Source: Alphaproteobacteria bacterium
GTDB taxonomy: Bacteria; Pseudomonadota; Alphaproteobacteria; Kiloniellales; J153
Length of the DNA: 9,776 nucleotides
Assembly (NCBI GenBank): GCA_003693905.1
Contig: RFLL01000017.1
Span: forward strand, 1-9,776
Direction of reading: 5' to 3'
The position numbers and the translations under genes were made by a program. The first letter of the stretch is position 1. The number at the start of each line of letters is the position of its first letter. Below are positions 1 through 5,603 of the stretch, piece after piece. Under the pieces are notes generated by a model, which was not told the DNA's origin, ran no database searches, and worked only from the letters and a program-made list of their open reading frames with translations.

Positions 1-2
1 CC

Positions 3-869
3 GGGGCGGCGGCGTGCTTTGCCGTCATGAATGTGCTGATCCGTCTGGCGGCGGCGGAGTTGCATCCCTTCGAGATCGCCTTTCTGCGCAACGTCTTTGC
101 ACTGTCCGCCATGTTGCCGTGGCTGATGCGTGCTGGCTGGGGCGGTTTGCGCACGCAGCGGCTGAAGTTTCACCTGTGGCGCGGCCTCAGCGGCGTGATC
201 GCGATGCTGTGCTGGTTTACGTCGGTCGCCAGCCTGCCGCTCAGCGAAGCGGTGGCGCTCAACTTCACGGTGCCCCTGTTTGCGACCGCCGCGGCGGCGA
301 TCTTCCTCGGCGAGGTTGTGCGCGCCCGGCGCTGGGCCGCGACCATGATCGGTTTCCTCGGGGTTCTCATCATCCTGCGCCCAGGGTTCGCCGAATTCAC
401 CCCGCTGATGGCGCTGCCGATCATCGCGGCCCTGTTCATGGCGGTGTCGGTGACCATCGTGAAAGCGCTGTCGCGCACCGAAGACCCGTCGGCCATCGTG
501 CTTTATCAGAATCTCGTGCTGACGCCGCTGTCGCTGGTGCCGGCGCTGCTGGTGTGGCGCTGGCCGAGCGCGCTTACGCTTCTGATTACCGCCGGGATCG
601 GGCTGGTTGCGGCGATGGCGCATATCCTGCTGACGCGCGCCTATACCAAGGCCGACGCTTCGGCCATCATTCCCTTCGATTACGCCCGGCTGCCGTTCAT
701 CGCCGCGCTCGCCTACGTACTATTCGGGGAGATCGCCGACATGTGGACCTGGATCGGCGCCGCGGTGATCGCCGGCTCGTCGGTCTACATCGCCCGGCGC
801 GAGGCCATCGTCGCGCGCGAACGGGTGGCCAGCCGGGCCGCCGGCGAATCGATCCGCGAACGCCCGTAA
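3..869 (+). CDS. EamA/DMT-family membrane transporter, 5' partial
   Basis: This is an inner-membrane permease of the drug/metabolite transporter superfamily, with two EamA repeats and about ten hydrophobic helices. The substrate cannot be read from the sequence; relatives export amino acids, metabolites or drugs. The frame is open to the left edge, and the residues before the first ATG (position 27), ending ACFAV, continue directly into the first hydrophobic helix. The real start is therefore probably a few residues upstream of the window, and the ATG at 27 would cut helix 1. Family hallmarks are visible: the ELHPFEIAFLRN loop after helix 1, a conserved SEAVALNFTVPLF segment in repeat 1, and FDYARLPFIAALAYVLFGE in repeat 2. 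The C-terminal tail is basic and presumably cytoplasmic. The gene converges on the DUF1232 gene with a gap of about 32 bp. Family assignment is firm; specificity is unknown. Confidence 0.9.
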   Translation, partial: GAAACFAVMNVLIRLAAAELHPFEIAFLRNVFALSAMLPWLMRAGWGGLRTQRLKFHLWRGLSGVIAMLCWFTSVASLPLSEAVALNFTVPLFATAAAAIFLGEVVRARRWAATMIGFLGVLIILRPGFAEFTPLMALPIIAALFMAVSVTIVKALSRTEDPSAIVLYQNLVLTPLSLVPALLVWRWPSALTLLITAGIGLVAAMAHILLTRAYTKADASAIIPFDYARLPFIAALAYVLFGEIADMWTWIGAAVIAGSSVYIARREAIVARERVASRAAGESIRERP

Positions 870-895
870 CGCAGGTTCAGGGATGTCCGCCTGCG

Positions 896-916
896 GCGCC
901 GCTACCGGTGCGGCGC
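896..916. terminator. Inverted repeat at the EamA/DUF1232 convergent junction
   Basis: Two perfect 7-base arms (GCGCCGC at 896-902, GCGGCGC at 910-916) flank a 7-base loop. The repeat lies just after the transporter stop and overlaps the last codons of the DUF1232 gene on the other strand. It could fold in RNA from either direction. There is no T-tract on either side, so intrinsic termination is not demonstrated. A hairpin that stalls polymerase or protects 3' ends is equally possible, as is chance in GC-rich DNA. Confidence 0.3.
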
Positions 917-1327
917 GGCGTCGATGTCGAGCAGCGCCCGGCGCGCTCGGGCGCGGTGATCGGCGGTGATGTGGGGGGCGATGGTGCGCAGCGCCGCATA
1001 GAAAACGGCGGCATCGTCGGTGAACCCGAAAGCGGCGATGAAATCGGGGATCATGTCGCTCGGCACCACGAAATAGGCCAAGGCCCCCATGATGACGGCC
1101 TTGACCTGGAACGGGGTGTGCGGATCGCGGGCGCAGAAATAGGCCGCCACCGCGTCTTCGATGAACGGCACCCGGCCCAGGGTGCGCCGCACCTTGGCCC
1201 AGAAACCATCGTCGATGCGGGCGCGCTCGCGCTCGAAGCGCCCCGGGTCGGAAAGGGCGGGAACCGACGGGGCCTGCGCCGACGATCCGCCCTTCCAGGT
1301 GCCTGGGTCGGAGGATGGATGATCCAT
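902..1327 (-). CDS. DUF1232 (YkvA-like) protein
   Basis: This is a small protein of 141 residues from the ATG at 1327 with a C-terminal DUF1232 domain. The family's molecular function is not established. The first 50 or so residues are polar and low-complexity (Ser, Pro, Asp, Arg rich), so they are probably a flexible tail. The core begins around the KVRRTLGRVPFIEDAV segment. It holds the diagnostic hydrophobic stretch YFVVPSDMIPDF (residues 85-96) followed by GFTDDAAV (101-108); the P-x-D-x-I-P-D pattern and the paired Asp residues typify the family. The hydrophobic stretch suggests a membrane-embedded or membrane-associated segment. An in-frame GTG at 1360 would add 11 residues. Neither start has a strong ribosome binding site, so the start is uncertain. 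The gene is divergent from the short-chain dehydrogenase and convergent with the transporter. Family call is confident; role unknown. Confidence 0.87.
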   Translation of the reverse strand: MDHPSSDPGTWKGGSSAQAPSVPALSDPGRFERERARIDDGFWAKVRRTLGRVPFIEDAVAAYFCARDPHTPFQVKAVIMGALAYFVVPSDMIPDFIAAFGFTDDAAVFYAALRTIAPHITADHRARARRALLDIDAAPHR

Positions 1328-1377
1328 GTCCGAAATATGGGCCGCGCGCTCCGGGTGCACAACCGGTGCAATCGCTC

Positions 1378-1406
1378 TCGCCTCGGCGCCGGAGCTCTGC
1401 TATAGA
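1378..1406 (+). promoter_or_regulatory. Putative promoter of the short-chain dehydrogenase gene
   Basis: A TATAGA hexamer at 1401-1406 matches the sigma-70-type -10 consensus (TATAAT) at four of six positions and sits in otherwise GC-rich DNA. The best -35 candidate 17 bp upstream (1378-1383, TCGCCT) matches poorly, so an activator or a relaxed -35 would be needed. Transcription would start near 1412-1415, giving a leader of about 70 bases that contains the hairpin at 1430-1451. Based on inspection alone. Confidence 0.35.
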
Positions 1407-1429
1407 CGCCGGCGATTTTTCAGGCACCC

Positions 1430-1451
1430 GCCCCGCGCAACTCCGCGGGGC
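1430..1451 (+). promoter_or_regulatory. Hairpin in the 5' leader of the short-chain dehydrogenase
   Basis: Arms CCCCGCG (1431-1437) and CGCGGGG (1444-1450) pair perfectly around a 6-base loop. G1430-C1451 adds an eighth pair, and three more G-C pairs are possible past a single bulged A. It lies about 33 bases before the start codon, upstream of the Shine-Dalgarno sequence. Between hairpin and ribosome binding site is a purine-rich stretch with GGGACGAGA repeated at 1453 and 1463. No T-run follows, so it is not a standard attenuator. It could stabilise or modulate the mRNA, or be neutral. Confidence 0.3.
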
Positions 1452-1470
1452 AGGGACGAGAGGGGACGAG

Positions 1471-1476
1471 AAGGAG
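1471..1476 (+). promoter_or_regulatory. Ribosome binding site of the short-chain dehydrogenase
   Basis: AAGGAG lies 8 bases before the ATG at 1485. It decides the start in favour of 1485 over the far upstream in-frame ATG at 1326. Confidence 0.75.
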
Positions 1477-1484
1477 AGGACGAC

Positions 1485-2243
1485 ATGGATGTGCATGGAC
1501 ACGGCGCCATCGTAACCGGCGGCGGCTCCGGCTTGGGAGCCGAGACCGCCCGTCATCTGGCGCGCGCCGGGGCCAGGGTCTGTGTGCTCGACGTGAACGA
1601 GGCCGCCGCCCGGGCGGTGGCCGAGGAAATCGGCGGTTTGGGGCTGGCGTGCGACGTGTCCAGCGCCGCCGCGGCCGAGGAGGCCGTGGCCCGGGCCCGG
1701 ACGGCGCACGGGCCGGCACGGGTTCTGGTCAACTGTGCGGGCATCGCTCCGGCCAAGCGGATCGTGGGACGGAGCGGACCGATGCCACTGGTCGACTTCG
1801 AACAGGTGATCCGGGTCAATCTGATCGGCAGTTTCAACCTGATGCGCCTGGCCGCCGCCGACATGATCGCGGCCGAGCCGCTGGGCGAAGACGGCGAACG
1901 CGGAGTGATCATCTCGACCGCCTCGGTGGCCGCAAGCGAGGGGCAGATAGGACAGGCGGCCTATGCCGCCTCGAAGGCGGGGGTGATCGGCCTCATGCTG
2001 CCGGCGGCGCGTGAATTCGCCCGCTTCGGCGTCCGCGTCATGACCATCGCCCCGGGCCTGATCGCTACGCCGCTGCTGCTCGGCATGGCGCAGGAGGTTC
2101 AGGACAACCTGGCCGGTCAGGTTCCGTTCCCGAAACGTTTCGGCCGCCCCGACGAATATGCCCGTCTGGTGCTGCATATCGTCGAAAACGCCATGCTGAA
2201 CGGCGACGTAATCCGCCTCGACGGCGCCATGCGGATGCAGTAA
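1485..2243 (+). CDS. Short-chain dehydrogenase, HSD10-like 3-hydroxyacyl-CoA dehydrogenase
   Basis: A complete 252-residue cytosolic NAD(H)-dependent oxidoreductase with a Rossmann fold. The nucleotide-binding motif TGGGSGLG is at residues 11-18, and an acidic residue ending strand 2 (D36) favours NAD over NADP. NCAG is at 83-86, N112 is conserved, and the catalytic triad is S147, Y160, K164. The segments ASVAASEGQIGQAAYAASK, RVMTIAPGL, TPLL and the ending RLDGAMRMQ closely resemble 17-beta-hydroxysteroid dehydrogenase type 10 / type II 3-hydroxyacyl-CoA dehydrogenases. These oxidise 3-hydroxyacyl-CoA or 2-methyl-3-hydroxybutyryl-CoA in fatty acid and isoleucine breakdown. The ATG at 1485 is chosen because AAGGAG (1471-1476) sits 8 bases upstream and the protein then starts right before the first beta strand; an upstream ATG at 1326 would add 53 non-conserved residues. 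No other beta-oxidation gene is adjacent. Subfamily is likely, exact substrate inferred. Confidence 0.92.
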   Translation: MDVHGHGAIVTGGGSGLGAETARHLARAGARVCVLDVNEAAARAVAEEIGGLGLACDVSSAAAAEEAVARARTAHGPARVLVNCAGIAPAKRIVGRSGPMPLVDFEQVIRVNLIGSFNLMRLAAADMIAAEPLGEDGERGVIISTASVAASEGQIGQAAYAASKAGVIGLMLPAAREFARFGVRVMTIAPGLIATPLLLGMAQEVQDNLAGQVPFPKRFGRPDEYARLVLHIVENAMLNGDVIRLDGAMRMQ

Positions 2244-2400
2244 AGGCGGGCCTCACCCGTTCCCCTTCCGTCTCTTGGTCATTGAACCGCAGGGGATGGT
2301 AGGCCATCTTTGAGCCGATTGAAGCGATTCGCTTGTATCAGGGCGGATCCGGCTCCGGCCCGGCACGACGCCCGGCGCCGGCCGCCTGCAACGAGGAACC
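2244..2400 (+). other. Intergenic region between dehydrogenase and metallopeptidase genes
   Basis: A 157-bp spacer with no coding potential I can support. It holds a small perfect inverted repeat (AAGCG, 3-base loop, CGCTT, 2322-2334) and a weak -10-like TATCAG at 2336-2341 without a well-spaced -35. No clear terminator follows the dehydrogenase. GAGGA at 2393-2397 is the likely ribosome binding site for the metallopeptidase, with a short 3-base spacer. The length suggests the metallopeptidase has its own promoter here. Confidence 0.4.
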
Positions 2401-2814
2401 ATGGCACACCTGCACGACGTGACACGCTTCACGACCGCTCCCGATCTGGCCGATCTGGAGGCCTACGCGCGCGAGGCGTTTGCGACCATCCCGGAGGAAT
2501 TGCGGCGCTATCTCGCCGACGTCGTCATCCGGGTCGAGGATTTTCCCGACGACGAAACCCTTGAGGAGTTCGACTGCGAGACGCCGTTCGACCTGCTCGG
2601 ACTCTATCGCGGTGTCGATCTGCGTCGCAAAAGCGTCTCGGACCTGCCCGAGGACATCGACGTCATCTATCTCTACCGCCGCCCGATCCTCGATTACTGG
2701 TGCGAGACCGGCGAGGATCTGGTCGATGTCGTGCGCCATGTCCTGATCCACGAGATCGGTCACCACTACGGTCTGTCCGACGAGGACATGGAGCGCATCG
2801 AAGCCCTGGCCTGA
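2401..2814 (+). CDS. Minimal zincin metallopeptidase-family protein (PF06262 type)
   Basis: A 137-residue acidic cytosolic protein without signal peptide or membrane segment. The zinc-binding motif HEIGHHYGLSD is at residues 117-127: H117 and H121 are the expected ligands and E118 the general base. D127 after the xxGxx spacing is a plausible third ligand, giving an HExxHxxGxxD pattern. Preceding features typical of the family are the VEDFPDDE segment (45-52), LLGLYRG (65-71) and IYLYRRPI (89-96). Structures in this family show a compact zincin fold, but a physiological substrate and even peptidase activity remain poorly defined, so the enzyme name is provisional. Length is normal for the family. 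The start at 2401 has GAGGA just upstream. It stands alone on the + strand and converges on the UDG gene 42 bp downstream. Confidence 0.9.
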   Translation: MAHLHDVTRFTTAPDLADLEAYAREAFATIPEELRRYLADVVIRVEDFPDDETLEEFDCETPFDLLGLYRGVDLRRKSVSDLPEDIDVIYLYRRPILDYWCETGEDLVDVVRHVLIHEIGHHYGLSDEDMERIEALA

Positions 2815-2824
2815 GCCGGCCGCC

Positions 2825-2844
2825 GGCCCGGGCTCGCCCCGGCC
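2825..2844. terminator. Near-perfect inverted repeat at the metallopeptidase/UDG convergent junction
   Basis: GGCCCGGG (2825-2832) and CCCCGGCC (2837-2844) pair at seven of eight positions around the 4-base loop CTCG, entirely inside the 42-bp gap between two convergent stop codons. Its position suits a bidirectional 3'-end hairpin, but neither strand has a T-tract. Surrounding DNA is extremely GC-rich, so chance pairing is not excluded. Confidence 0.35.
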
Positions 2845-2856
2845 TCGACCTCAACT

Positions 2857-3480
2857 TCACTCGCCATCTTCAAGCAGGGCGTGGACCCGGGCCCGCAGCA
2901 CGGGCAGGAGTTCGGCTTCGAACCAGGGGTTGCGTTTCAGCCATGCCGTGTTGCGCCAGCTCGGATGCGGCAGGGGGATGAACGCCGGGCCGTAGTCGGC
3001 CCAGGCGCGCACCGTCTCGCTCAAGGTGCGCCGCCGCCGCGCTCCCAGGTAATACGCCTGGGCGTACTGGCCGACCAGCAGGGTCAGCGCGATCTGCGTC
3101 AGGCCGGCGCGCAGCGGCGGATGCCACAGCGGCGCGCACTCCGGCCGCGGCGGGTTGTCGCCGCCGCGCGGGTCGCGGCCGGGATAGCAGAAGCCCATCG
3201 GCACGATGGCGATGCGGGTGTCGTCGTAGAACGTCTCGCGGTCGATCGCCAGCCACTCGCGCAGGCGATCTCCCGAGCGGTCGTTCCACGGGATACCGGT
3301 CTCGTGCACCCGGGTGCCGGGGGCCTGGCCGACGATCAGCAGCCGGGCACTCGCTCGTGCGCGCAGGACGGGCCGGGGCCCGAGCGGCAGGTGCGCGGCG
3401 CACACGGTGCAGGCCCGGGCCCGGGCGACGACGTCGGCCACCGCCGTCGGCGGCCCGTCCCCCTGTCCGGCCGTGGTCAT
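2857..3480 (-). CDS. Uracil-DNA glycosylase superfamily protein, probable Fe-S type
   Basis: A 207-residue protein of the UDG superfamily (COG1573-like), which excises uracil or related bases from DNA to start base excision repair. Motif 1 is GQAPG at residues 51-55, followed by HETGIPWNDRSGDRLREWL; the C-terminal motif is HPSWRN at 172-177. Four cysteines, C24 and C27 near the N-terminus and C98 and C115 in the middle, have the CxxC plus C-x16-C spacing expected for the 4Fe-4S cluster of family 4-like glycosylases. Motif 1 has Q at the second position where family 4 usually has E, so this is a distinct branch; base specificity is unproven. The motif is not the KRRIH type of UdgX. The ATG at 3480 overlaps the sirtuin stop by four bases (ATGA), implying translational coupling. 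Membership is firm; activity inferred. Confidence 0.88.
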   Translation of the reverse strand: MTTAGQGDGPPTAVADVVARARACTVCAAHLPLGPRPVLRARASARLLIVGQAPGTRVHETGIPWNDRSGDRLREWLAIDRETFYDDTRIAIVPMGFCYPGRDPRGGDNPPRPECAPLWHPPLRAGLTQIALTLLVGQYAQAYYLGARRRRTLSETVRAWADYGPAFIPLPHPSWRNTAWLKRNPWFEAELLPVLRARVHALLEDGE

Positions 3481-4223
3481 GCCTGCCACCCCTGGCGCAG
3501 GATGCGCTCGACGAAGGCGGGAACGACCCGGCTGGCCGGGCCGTAATGGCGTTCGGCGAACAGGCTGTGCCCCTGGGACGGTTCCAGGTTGAGCTCGACG
3601 GTGTGGGCGCGCCCGCCGCGGCGCGCCTCCTCCACGAACCCGGCCGCCGGATAGACGTTGCCCGAAGTGCCGATCGACACGAACAGACCGCACGTTTCCA
3701 GTGCCGCGAAGATGCGCTCCATTTCCAGCGGCATCTCTCCGAACCACACCACGTGCACCCGCAACCGCCCGAGCGCGTCGCATTCGGGACAGACGCTGGC
3801 CAGCGACATGTCGGTGCGCCACGGGCTGACGGCACCACAGGCGAGGCAGCGGGCCTTGAGGATTTCGCCGTGCATGTGGATCAGGTTCCGGGTTCCGGCG
3901 CGTTCGTGCAGGTCGTCGATGTTCTGGGTCACGACCAGGACCTCGCCCGGCCACGCCGCTTCGAGGCGCGCCAGCGCCCGGTGCGCGGCATTGGGCCGTA
4001 CCGCCGGGGACAGCAGCGCCCGGCGCCGCGCGTTGTAGAAATCGTGGACCAGCGCCGGGTCGCGGGCGAAGGCTTCCGGCGTGGCGACGTCTTCGATGCG
4101 CACCCTGGACCAGATGCCGTCAGGATCGCGAAAGGTCTCGAGCCCGGATTCCTTGGAGATTCCGGCGCCGGTCAGGATCACGATCGAGGGGGCCGTGCGT
4201 CGCACCATGGCGGAGGCGAGCAT
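3477..4223 (-). CDS. cobB: NAD-dependent protein deacylase, CobB/SIRT5-like class III sirtuin
   Basis: A sirtuin that removes acyl groups from lysine using NAD+, releasing nicotinamide and O-acyl-ADP-ribose. From the ATG at 4223 (248 residues) it shows TGAGISKESG (18-27), FRDPDGIW, QNIDDLHERAG (100-110), catalytic H118 in HMHGE, and zinc cysteines C126, C129, C145, C148. FYNARRR supplies Y63 and R66, and A47 lies 16 residues earlier; these are the class III acyl-pocket positions of E. coli CobB and SIRT5 that favour succinyl/malonyl-lysine as well as acetyl-lysine. The C-terminal half (VVWFGEMP, IGTSGNVYPAAGFV, VELNLEPSQ) is strongly CobB-like. Possible starts are 4277, 4223 and 4208; none has a clear ribosome binding site. 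The 4277 start would run through an AT-rich, promoter-like patch, so 4223 or 4208 is preferred. It is upstream of and overlaps the UDG gene, and is divergent from the phosphatase. Confidence 0.93.
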   Translation of the reverse strand: MLASAMVRRTAPSIVILTGAGISKESGLETFRDPDGIWSRVRIEDVATPEAFARDPALVHDFYNARRRALLSPAVRPNAAHRALARLEAAWPGEVLVVTQNIDDLHERAGTRNLIHMHGEILKARCLACGAVSPWRTDMSLASVCPECDALGRLRVHVVWFGEMPLEMERIFAALETCGLFVSIGTSGNVYPAAGFVEEARRGGRAHTVELNLEPSQGHSLFAERHYGPASRVVPAFVERILRQGWQA

Positions 4224-4238
4224 ACCCGAGCCGCCGAT

Positions 4239-4262
4239 CGTGATACAGTAAATCAAAAATCG
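4239..4262. promoter_or_regulatory. AT-rich patch between the divergent sirtuin and phosphatase genes
   Basis: About 24 bp with mostly A and T (including TACAGTAAATCAAAAAT) stand out in otherwise very GC-rich DNA, between divergent starts at 4223 (or 4208) and 4309. This is the natural place for promoters in both directions. -10-like hexamers exist on both strands (TACAGT on +, TATCAC on -), but I find no well-matched -35 at proper spacing. Called from composition and position only. Confidence 0.3.
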
Positions 4263-4308
4263 GAGTCCGGTTCGCATTCAGGCGAACGCACGCAGGGGCG
4301 TTGCGCCC

Positions 4309-4791
4309 ATGATGGGCATACTGTTTGTATGTACGGGGAACATCTGCCGTTCGCCGATGGCCGAAGCGGTGATGCGCAAGATGATCGATGCGGCCGGCCT
4401 GGCGGCGCAGGTGAGGATAGATTCGGCCGGCACTCACGACTATCAGCTCGGGCTGGCGCCGGATCCCGGCGCAGTGCGCGCCGCGGCCCAGCGCGGTTAT
4501 GAAATGGTCGATCTGCGCGCGCGCCGGTTCAGTGTCGCCGATTTCTACGAATTCGATCTGATTCTGGCGATGGATCGCGGCCATCTCGATATCCTGACCC
4601 GCCGCCGCCCGCCCGAAACCCGGGCCGAGGTGGCGCTTTTTCTGGACTATGCACCGCCCGCAGCGCGCCCGCCCGGTGGCGAAGTGCCGGATCCCTATGG
4701 CGGTGAAGCGGCAGATTTCGAATACGCCCTCGACCTGATAGAGCTGGGCGCGCGCGGGCTGCTCGCGACAATCCGTACATCGCTGCGATGA
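4309..4791 (+). CDS. Low-molecular-weight protein-tyrosine phosphatase
   Basis: A 160-residue cytosolic phosphatase of the LMW-PTP/arsenate-reductase fold. The P-loop CTGNICRS is at residues 8-15, giving the nucleophile C8 and phosphate-binding R14. C13 is the neighbouring cysteine that, in this family, can form a protective disulfide with the nucleophile. The catalytic acid is D128 in DPYGG (128-132). GTHDY and the ILAMDR segment also match. Length is standard. Two consecutive ATG codons (4309, 4312) are possible starts; AGGGG at 4292-4296 lies 12 and 15 bases upstream, so the first is slightly better placed. Genes of this family next to exopolysaccharide clusters act with tyrosine kinases, but no kinase or polysaccharide gene is nearby, so its substrate is unknown. 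It is divergent from the sirtuin and 55 bp upstream of the B3/B4 gene in the same direction, possibly cotranscribed. Confidence 0.93.
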   Translation: MMGILFVCTGNICRSPMAEAVMRKMIDAAGLAAQVRIDSAGTHDYQLGLAPDPGAVRAAAQRGYEMVDLRARRFSVADFYEFDLILAMDRGHLDILTRRRPPETRAEVALFLDYAPPAARPPGGEVPDPYGGEAADFEYALDLIELGARGLLATIRTSLR

Positions 4792-4846
4792 GCGGCGTCT
4801 GCGCGCGTCGGAACCGACGTCCATCCGCACAGGGAATGCCCGAAGC

Positions 4847-5560
4847 GTGATCGAACTCGATATCGCCGAAATCCTGCCCTCCTTTCCCGACGTTCGCATC
4901 GCCCTGGTGGCGACCGGTGAGCTCGACCTTTCGTCGCCGCGCCCGGCGGCGCTCGACGCCGCGCTGGACGAGGTCGTCGAAACGGCCGCGGCGGCGCTCG
5001 ACGGATGCGCCTTGGCCGAACTGCCGGCGCTGCGCACATGGCGCGCCGCCTACAAGGCGTTCGGGGTCCGGAAGACGAGCTACCGCTCGTCGGTCGAACG
5101 GTTGCTCAAGCAGGTCCGACAGGGACGCGGCCTGCCGCGCGTCCATGTTCTGGTCGATTGCTACAACGCGGTTTCAATCCGCCACCGCGTTCCGGTCGGT
5201 GCCGACGATCTGGCGCGTGTGCGCCCGCCGTTGGCGTTCCGCCATGCCCGGCCGGGGGACACCTTTTTCGCGTTGGGCGATCCGGCGGCGCGCAACGATC
5301 CGCCGAAACCGGGCGAGGTCGTCTATGCCGATGCCGAGAAGGTCCTGTGTCGGCGCTGGAACTGGTATCAGGACGCGCGCAGCGCAATTACGCCCGCCAC
5401 GCGCCGGGCCGTGCTGACGGTTCAGTCGCTTGGCGGCGGCACTGATCCGGAAGAGGCGGTTGCGGATCTCGCGCGCTGGCTGCGCGACTGGTGCGGTGCC
5501 GCCACCGCCTGGGCCATCGCCGAGGCCGCAACGCCACGGGTGCGGGTCGATCCGCCGTAG
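4847..5560 (+). CDS. Stand-alone B3/B4 (PheT editing-like) domain protein
   Basis: A 237-residue protein formed by a B3/B4 domain, the module that in the phenylalanyl-tRNA synthetase beta subunit hydrolyses mischarged Tyr-tRNA(Phe). As free-standing proteins such domains are suspected trans-editing or tRNA-binding factors, but the role is not established. Recognisable segments are WRAAYKAFGVRKTSYRSSVERLLK (starting near residue 65), the core VLVDCYNAVSIRHRVPVGADD (101-121), a region with RPGDTFFALGD (135-145), and a late strand-helix unit with RRAVLTVQSLGG (186-197). There is no catalytic synthetase core, so it cannot aminoacylate. The start is GTG at 4847 with AGGGA 11 bases upstream; the protein then begins just before its first predicted strand. 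An ATG at 4836 is out of frame. The gene follows the phosphatase after 55 bp and converges on msrA. Confidence 0.87.
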   Translation: MIELDIAEILPSFPDVRIALVATGELDLSSPRPAALDAALDEVVETAAAALDGCALAELPALRTWRAAYKAFGVRKTSYRSSVERLLKQVRQGRGLPRVHVLVDCYNAVSIRHRVPVGADDLARVRPPLAFRHARPGDTFFALGDPAARNDPPKPGEVVYADAEKVLCRRWNWYQDARSAITPATRRAVLTVQSLGGGTDPEEAVADLARWLRDWCGAATAWAIAEAATPRVRVDPP

Positions 5561-5595
5561 GCGACATGCAAGCATCGTGCGCCCACCCTGTCGCC
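5560..5595. terminator. Inverted repeat at the B3/B4-msrA convergent junction
   Basis: Perfect 7-base arms GGCGACA (5560-5566) and TGTCGCC (5589-5595) flank a 22-base loop that itself contains a short palindrome (ATGC-AA-GCAT, 5566-5575). It sits between the B3/B4 stop codon and the msrA stop at 5604. No T-tract follows on either strand. It may mark the 3' ends of both transcripts, but the long loop makes a strong hairpin less certain. Confidence 0.3.
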
Positions 5596-5603
5596 GGCCA
5601 TCG

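Noticed and set aside
14..1405. 463-residue + strand open frame at the left end
   Set aside because: It overlaps the EamA gene in another frame and lacks the hydrophobic helices; its tail is antisense to DUF1232.
1326..1484. N-terminal extension of the dehydrogenase from the ATG at 1326
   Set aside because: The extra 53 residues are Arg-rich and non-conserved, would span the promoter-like region and hairpin, and a good ribosome binding site precedes 1485.
720..2177. 485-residue - strand open frame across transporter end, DUF1232 and dehydrogenase
   Set aside because: It is out of frame with DUF1232 and antisense to a dehydrogenase with a full catalytic triad; Arg/His/Gly-rich shadow.
2857..3480. 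UdgX-type glycosylase that crosslinks to uracil DNA
   Set aside because: The KRRIH insertion that defines UdgX is absent.
3477..4223. Sirtuin as part of an NAD-depleting anti-phage defence system
   Set aside because: The protein is a CobB-type deacylase with zinc cysteines and Y/R acyl pocket, not a SIR2-effector, and no HerA, Argonaute, STALD or similar partner is adjacent.
3357..4502. 381-residue + strand open frame antisense to UDG and sirtuin and overlapping the phosphatase
   Set aside because: Low-complexity composition with no domain; all three genes it overlaps have intact catalytic motifs.
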